Under the pieces are notes generated by a model that did not search any database, had not been told where the DNA came from, and worked only from the letters and a program-made list of their open reading frames with translations. 16,963 bases of DNA from contig JAHZKU010000159.1 of the NCBI GenBank assembly GCA_022600255.1, positions 1-16,963 of the forward strand. Reading direction: 5' to 3'. This document shows positions 13,116-16,963 of this stretch, piece by piece (the first letter of the stretch is position 1; each line of letters begins with the position of its first letter). Origin of the DNA: Actinomycetes bacterium (GTDB lineage Bacteria; Actinomycetota; Actinomycetes; S36-B12; GCA-2699445). Position numbers and translations under genes: made by a program.

Positions 13116-14774
13116 ATGACACCCGAAGGATTAGCAGAACTTGTTGACGCCGCAGTCGCCTCGTTGGTGGATTCGGGGCGCGTTAGCATTTCGAATCCCC
13201 AGCCAGCCCGCGTTGAGCGTCCCCGAAATCCCGAACACGGTGACTACACAACAAACGTGGCGATGGTGTTGGCGAAGGCCGCAGGACGAAAGCCCCGCGA
13301 CTTGGCGGCGTTGTTGCAGGAGCAACTGCAGGACTCACCGCAGATTGCGGCCGTGTCGGTGGCAGGCCCGGGGTTTATCAACATCACCTTGGTGTCGGCG
13401 GCGGCAGCCGAGACCGCGCGCACCATCGTGCAGGCCGCCGAGAAGTACGGCCATAGCGATCGCCTTTCTGAAACGAGCATTAACGTCGAATTCATTTCCG
13501 CGAACCCCACCGGTCCGCTGCATCTAGGGCACACCCGCTGGGCTGCGGTTGGCGACGCACTAGCGCGGGTTCTGCAGGCGGCCGGGGCCCGGGTCACTCG
13601 AGAGTTCTATGTCAACGACCGGGGGAGTCAGATGGATGACTTCGGTCGGTCGATTGCGGCCGTTGCAGCCGGCGAATCTCCACCAGAGAGCGGCTACCAC
13701 GGCGGGTACATCACCGACCTAGCCGCACAAGTCTTAGCAGAACATCCGGAGTACCAGTCGCTGACGGGCGAGGACCGTATGCGCGCGTTTCGTGAAGCCG
13801 GGTACGCGCTACAGCTTGCGCAACAGCAGTCCGTCCTGGATCTGTTCCGCACCCACTTCGATGTTTGGTACTCCGAGCGCTCGCTGCACGACTCCGGCGC
13901 GGTGGAACGTGGCATGACCCAGTTGCGGGAACAAGGACACGTGTACGAGAAGGATGGGGCCGTCTGGCTCCGCACCACCGATTTTGGTGATGACAAAGAT
14001 CGCGTGCTGGTTAAGGCCGACGGCGAACTCACCTATTTCGCGAGCGACACCGCCTACTACATCAACAAGCGCGACCGGGGCTTCGATATTTGTATCTACC
14101 TGCTGGGGGCCGATCATCACGGATACGTCGGTCGTTTGCGTGCGGTGGCTGCGTGCGCAGGGGACGACATGCAGACCAACATCGAAATCCCAATCGGGCA
14201 ACTCGTGAACATGCTCAAGGACGGCGTCCCCGTTAAGCAATCCAAACGAGCTGGCAATATCGTCACGTTGGAGGACTTGGTCGATGAGGTGGGCGTTGAC
14301 GCCGCGCGGTATTCCCTGATTCGCTACCCGGTCGACTCACCGCTCACGCTGGACCTAGACCTGCTGACCAAACGCAGCAACGACAACCCGGTGTACTACG
14401 TGCAGTACGCGCACGCGCGCATCTCCAGTGTGTTGCGAAATGCTGAGGGGTTGGGAATCGACTTCGAAGCGCAAACTTTTGCCCCCGAACTGCTGAGTCA
14501 CGAGCGCGAGGCCCGACTCTTGGGAGCGCTCGCGGAATTCCCTGGTGTTGTCGCCTCGGCTGCGGAGCTGCGCGAGCCCCACCGTGTGGCCCGATACCTT
14601 GAGGAACTCGCTACGAACTATCACAAGTTTTACGACGCCTGTCGGGTACTCCCGAAGGGTGATGACCCCGTGGAACCGATCAACATCGCACGCCTGTGGT
14701 TGTGCGCAGCAACCCGGCAAGTGATTGCCAATGGTTTGGATTTGTGTGGAGTGGCTGCGCCCGACAGGATGTAA
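13116..14774 (+). CDS. argS: Arginyl-tRNA synthetase
   Basis: This 552-residue class I aminoacyl-tRNA synthetase attaches arginine to tRNA-Arg in the cytoplasm. An N-terminal Add1-type domain (about 1-105) is followed by the HIGH signature as HLGH within PTGPLHLGHTR (residues 136-139). The catalytic core includes YVNDRGSQMDDFG and the LGADHHGYVGRL segment. A KMSK-equivalent region, VPVKQSKRAGN (K374-K377), follows; the atypical KQSK form is common in this family, where canonical KMSK is often missing. The helical anticodon-binding DALR domain ends in the conserved Pro-Asp-Arg-Met. Length is normal and nothing is broken. Only 2 bp separate its TAA from the next ATG, so the HAD phosphatase gene is almost certainly in the same transcript, and lysA follows. 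Confidence 0.98.
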   Translation: MTPEGLAELVDAAVASLVDSGRVSISNPQPARVERPRNPEHGDYTTNVAMVLAKAAGRKPRDLAALLQEQLQDSPQIAAVSVAGPGFINITLVSAAAAETARTIVQAAEKYGHSDRLSETSINVEFISANPTGPLHLGHTRWAAVGDALARVLQAAGARVTREFYVNDRGSQMDDFGRSIAAVAAGESPPESGYHGGYITDLAAQVLAEHPEYQSLTGEDRMRAFREAGYALQLAQQQSVLDLFRTHFDVWYSERSLHDSGAVERGMTQLREQGHVYEKDGAVWLRTTDFGDDKDRVLVKADGELTYFASDTAYYINKRDRGFDICIYLLGADHHGYVGRLRAVAACAGDDMQTNIEIPIGQLVNMLKDGVPVKQSKRAGNIVTLEDLVDEVGVDAARYSLIRYPVDSPLTLDLDLLTKRSNDNPVYYVQYAHARISSVLRNAEGLGIDFEAQTFAPELLSHEREARLLGALAEFPGVVASAAELREPHRVARYLEELATNYHKFYDACRVLPKGDDPVEPINIARLWLCAATRQVIANGLDLCGVAAPDRM

Positions 14775-14776
14775 TT

Positions 14777-15637
14777 ATGGCGAGCAGGTCGAAAGCGCGT
14801 GACGAGACCCCGGCCTTTCAAGCCCGGGCGTTTGCGACGACGTCTGACCCTGCCTCCGTCGTAGCTTTCTTCGATCTCGACAACACACTGTTGGAGGGGT
14901 CCAGCATCTACTACATCGCTCGTGGGCTCATGGCGCGCCGGGTGTTCACGGTGACCCAGATCGTCGAGTTTGCTGGCCGACAGTTCCGCTGGGCGACGAG
15001 CGGGCAAGAGAACTTGAATGACATCGCCGATATCTTCGCCGAGATGTTGACGCTGGTAGCCGGGCGCACGGTGGAGGAAGTTGTCGGTTTTGGTGAGGAA
15101 ATCTATGCCGAACGCATGAAGGAACGGATTTATCCGCAAACACGTGCGCTGGCCCAGGAACATCTAGCCGCTGGTCATCAGGTCTACTTGGTTACGGCGG
15201 CGGCCCAGGAGTTGGCCGAACTGTTCGCCCGAGAGCTCGGATTCACGGGGGCGCTGGGAACACGCTCGGAGGTGGTTGATGGGGTCTATACCGGCCGCAT
15301 GATGGGCAAGCCGATGCATGGCCCCGCGAAAGCAACCGCGATCCGGGCGCTAGCCAAGGACACCGGATTCGATTTGGCGGGTTGCTACGCCTATTCCGAC
15401 TCCGCCAATGACTTGCCCATGTTGGAGTCGGTGGGCCACCCCAACGCCATCAACCCTGACCCGCAGTTGGCTGAGCGCGCTCAAACCGAAGGTTGGCCTT
15501 CGCACGACTTTCGTGGCAAACGGGTGGCCGCGAGAACAGCGGGTGCGGTCTCTGGGGCGGCCGTTTCGGTGGGCAGCGCCGTGTCTGGCCGCCTGAAATC
15601 GGGCCTGACAGCGCTGCGGCGCTCCCCGTCGGATTGA
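14777..15637 (+). CDS. HAD-IB family (SerB-like) phosphatase
   Basis: This 286-residue hydrolase of the haloacid dehalogenase superfamily, subclass IB, has all four motifs: DLDNT with the nucleophile Asp33 and acid Asp35, VTAA around Thr140, Lys185 in GPAKATAIRAL, and SDSANDLPM with Asp208 and Asp212 for magnesium. The helical cap between motifs I and II is the SerB/PlsC-fusion type. The substrate is unknown; phosphoserine and lysophosphatidic acid are possibilities from relatives. The last 45 residues form a Gly/Ala/Ser-rich, weakly hydrophobic helix (GAVSGAAVSVGSAVSG) with a basic end that could lie on the membrane. I chose ATG 14777 because AGGA lies seven bases upstream, overlapping the argS end; an in-frame GTG at 14696 would overlap argS by 79 bases. 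The lysA gap is 17 bp. Confidence 0.9.
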   Translation: MASRSKARDETPAFQARAFATTSDPASVVAFFDLDNTLLEGSSIYYIARGLMARRVFTVTQIVEFAGRQFRWATSGQENLNDIADIFAEMLTLVAGRTVEEVVGFGEEIYAERMKERIYPQTRALAQEHLAAGHQVYLVTAAAQELAELFARELGFTGALGTRSEVVDGVYTGRMMGKPMHGPAKATAIRALAKDTGFDLAGCYAYSDSANDLPMLESVGHPNAINPDPQLAERAQTEGWPSHDFRGKRVAARTAGAVSGAAVSVGSAVSGRLKSGLTALRRSPSD

Positions 15638-15642
15638 GTCGA

Positions 15643-15648
15643 TAGTCT
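15643..15648 (+). promoter_or_regulatory. -10-like hexamer TAGTCT before lysA
   Basis: TAGTCT ends six bases before the lysA ATG, in the 17-bp gap after the HAD phosphatase gene. It would allow lysA to have its own leaderless start in addition to readthrough from argS. GGAAG right against the ATG is too close to act as a normal ribosome site. Confidence 0.45.
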
Positions 15649-15654
15649 GGAAGT

Positions 15655-16963
15655 ATGTCTGCACATCCCGCTGGTCCCCGACACGGCGACCCGATTCCGG
15701 CCCACGGTGCTCCGCTCCGCCCCGAGCGAGTTGCCGATGTCTACGATCTGGATCCCCGCATCTGGCCAGCCAACTTGTCTCGTAACGCCGATGGGGCGTT
15801 GCAGCTAGCCGGCGTGGATGTTCGAGACGCGATAGCCGAAGGGCTGAGTCCGCTCTTCCTGCTAGACGAGGACCATACCCGCCAGTCCGCCCGCCACTAC
15901 GCTGGCGCCTACGAGCAGGCCGCCGCAGGCACGGACGTCTACTACGCGGGTAAGGCCTTTCTGGCCACCACCGTGGCCCGCTGGTTGGTGGAAGAGGGGC
16001 TCAGGATTGATGTCTGCACGATGGGCGAACTTGAGATTGCCCTACGGGCCGGAGTGGACCCCGAGCTGATCCTGTTTCACGGAAACAACAAGAGTTTGGC
16101 CGAGATTGAACGGGCCCTCGACGTCGGGGTGGGTCGGTTTGTTATCGATTCCATGCAGGAGCTGGCGCGGGTGGCGATGCTGGCCTCGGATCGCGACGTA
16201 GTGGCGAATGTGTTGGTGCGGGTCACCGTCGGTGTCGAGGCGCACACCCACGAGTTCATTGCGACGGCGCACGAAGACCAGAAGTTCGGCTTGGCGATGG
16301 CGGACGGGACCGCTCTGGAGGCCGCCCGGCGTGCCCACGATCTGCCATCGCTGAATCTGCTCGGACTGCACTCTCATATCGGGTCCCAGATCTTTGATCC
16401 GGCTGGGTTTGAGGTCGCAGCCAGGCGGCTAGTGGCCCTTGTGCAGCAACTCGCTGAGCTGGCGGACGGGGCGGTTCCGATCCCGGAGCTGAACCTTGGG
16501 GGCGGCATGGGCATCGCCTACACCAACGACGACACCCCATTAGACGTAGCCGAGATGGCCCAGGCCATCGCGCAGACCGTGGGCCGAGCTTGTTCCGAAG
16601 CTGGCATCAGCCAGCCGCGCCTCGCGGTGGAACCGGGCCGCGCGATTATCGGAGCCGCTGGCATCACGCTGTACACGGTGGGTACCACCAAGCGGGTGGC
16701 ACTGGATTCTGGCCATCGCACCTATGTCTCGGTTGACGGTGGAATGAGCGACAACATCCGCACGGCGCTGTACGACGCCTCGTACACGGTCACTCTGGCG
16801 AATCGTGTCTCGGACGCAGACCTGATGCTGGTACGGATTGTCGGCAAACACTGCGAGAGTGGGGACATCGTGGTGCGCGATGCTTGGCTGCCGCAGGATC
16901 TGTGCCCTGGCGATTTGCTGGCGGTGGCGGGAACCGGAGCCTACTGCCGCTCCATGGCTTCCA
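15655..16963 (+). CDS. lysA: Diaminopimelate decarboxylase, C-terminus cut by window edge
   Basis: This PLP enzyme converts meso-diaminopimelate to L-lysine and CO2, the last step of lysine biosynthesis. The first 436 codons are present; about 25 are probably missing. The alanine-racemase-type barrel carries the PLP lysine in YYAGKAF (Lys100), HIGSQ (241-245), LNLGGGMGIAY (about 279-289) and EPGR (326-329). The C-terminal barrel supplies CESGD with the catalytic Cys400 and GTGAY with Tyr430. These residues distinguish LysA from arginine or ornithine decarboxylases of the same fold. An N-terminal extension of about 50 residues (HPAGPRHGDP ...) is normal for actinobacteria. The ATG at 15655 is supported by TAGTCT six bases upstream. 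Position after argS is a well-known actinobacterial arrangement, here with a HAD phosphatase in between. Confidence 0.97.
   Translation, partial: MSAHPAGPRHGDPIPAHGAPLRPERVADVYDLDPRIWPANLSRNADGALQLAGVDVRDAIAEGLSPLFLLDEDHTRQSARHYAGAYEQAAAGTDVYYAGKAFLATTVARWLVEEGLRIDVCTMGELEIALRAGVDPELILFHGNNKSLAEIERALDVGVGRFVIDSMQELARVAMLASDRDVVANVLVRVTVGVEAHTHEFIATAHEDQKFGLAMADGTALEAARRAHDLPSLNLLGLHSHIGSQIFDPAGFEVAARRLVALVQQLAELADGAVPIPELNLGGGMGIAYTNDDTPLDVAEMAQAIAQTVGRACSEAGISQPRLAVEPGRAIIGAAGITLYTVGTTKRVALDSGHRTYVSVDGGMSDNIRTALYDASYTVTLANRVSDADLMLVRIVGKHCESGDIVVRDAWLPQDLCPGDLLAVAGTGAYCRSMAS

Noticed and set aside
14696..14776. Earlier GTG start for the HAD phosphatase
   Set aside because: It would overlap argS by 79 bases and add residues unrelated to the HAD domain; ATG 14777 has an AGGA site at good spacing.
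1..16963. tRNA genes, CRISPR arrays, insertion sequences, phage attachment sites
   Set aside because: No cloverleaf-like segments in the intergenic gaps, no spaced direct repeats, and no transposase or integrase motifs were found by eye; all gaps are shorter than about 210 bp.

Overview
The window is GC-rich chromosomal DNA, most likely from an actinobacterium (Actinomycetota). The evidence is a WS/DGAT-family acyltransferase, DUF4333 lipoprotein domains, an argS-(HAD phosphatase)-lysA cluster, frequent GTG starts, and many genes that lack a Shine-Dalgarno site but carry a -10-like hexamer right before the start codon. The genus cannot be told from this stretch. No rRNA, tRNA, CRISPR array, insertion sequence, integrase or phage gene was seen, and base composition looks even throughout.

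Left part (1-6396): every gene is on the minus strand. Read in the direction of transcription they are a large superfamily II helicase (937 codons), a winged/HTH-tailed protein of unknown function starting 17 bp downstream, a lipoprotein with two DUF4333 domains, an FAD-dependent glycerol-3-phosphate dehydrogenase (GlpD family) with an inverted-repeat operator candidate in front, and the start of a secreted polysaccharide deacetylase lipoprotein that runs off the left edge.

Middle part (6606-10119): a WS/DGAT acyltransferase (+) faces a SRPBCC-fold protein (-), which is divergent from a metallo-beta-lactamase-fold hydrolase (+). An HdeD/DUF308 membrane protein (+) follows. The acyltransferase and GlpD may be linked through glycerolipid/triacylglycerol metabolism, but that is inference from gene content only.

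Cell-envelope part (10155-13050): a secreted lysozyme/transglycosylase-like protein (-) and a secreted protein with a carboxypeptidase-regulatory-like domain plus a probable zinc peptidase domain (+) are transcribed divergently. After them come a small two-helix membrane protein (+), a 13-bp hairpin, and a duplicated YccF membrane protein (-).

Right part (13116-16963): argS, a HAD-IB phosphatase and lysA (cut by the right edge) lie head to tail on the plus strand with gaps of 2 and 17 bp. This couples arginyl-tRNA synthesis and lysine biosynthesis.

The least explained items are the helicase/HTH pair, with its hydrophobic insert and Ser/Asp linker; the recurring hexamer-N6-start arrangement; and the in-frame coding-like extension beyond the yccF stop codon.
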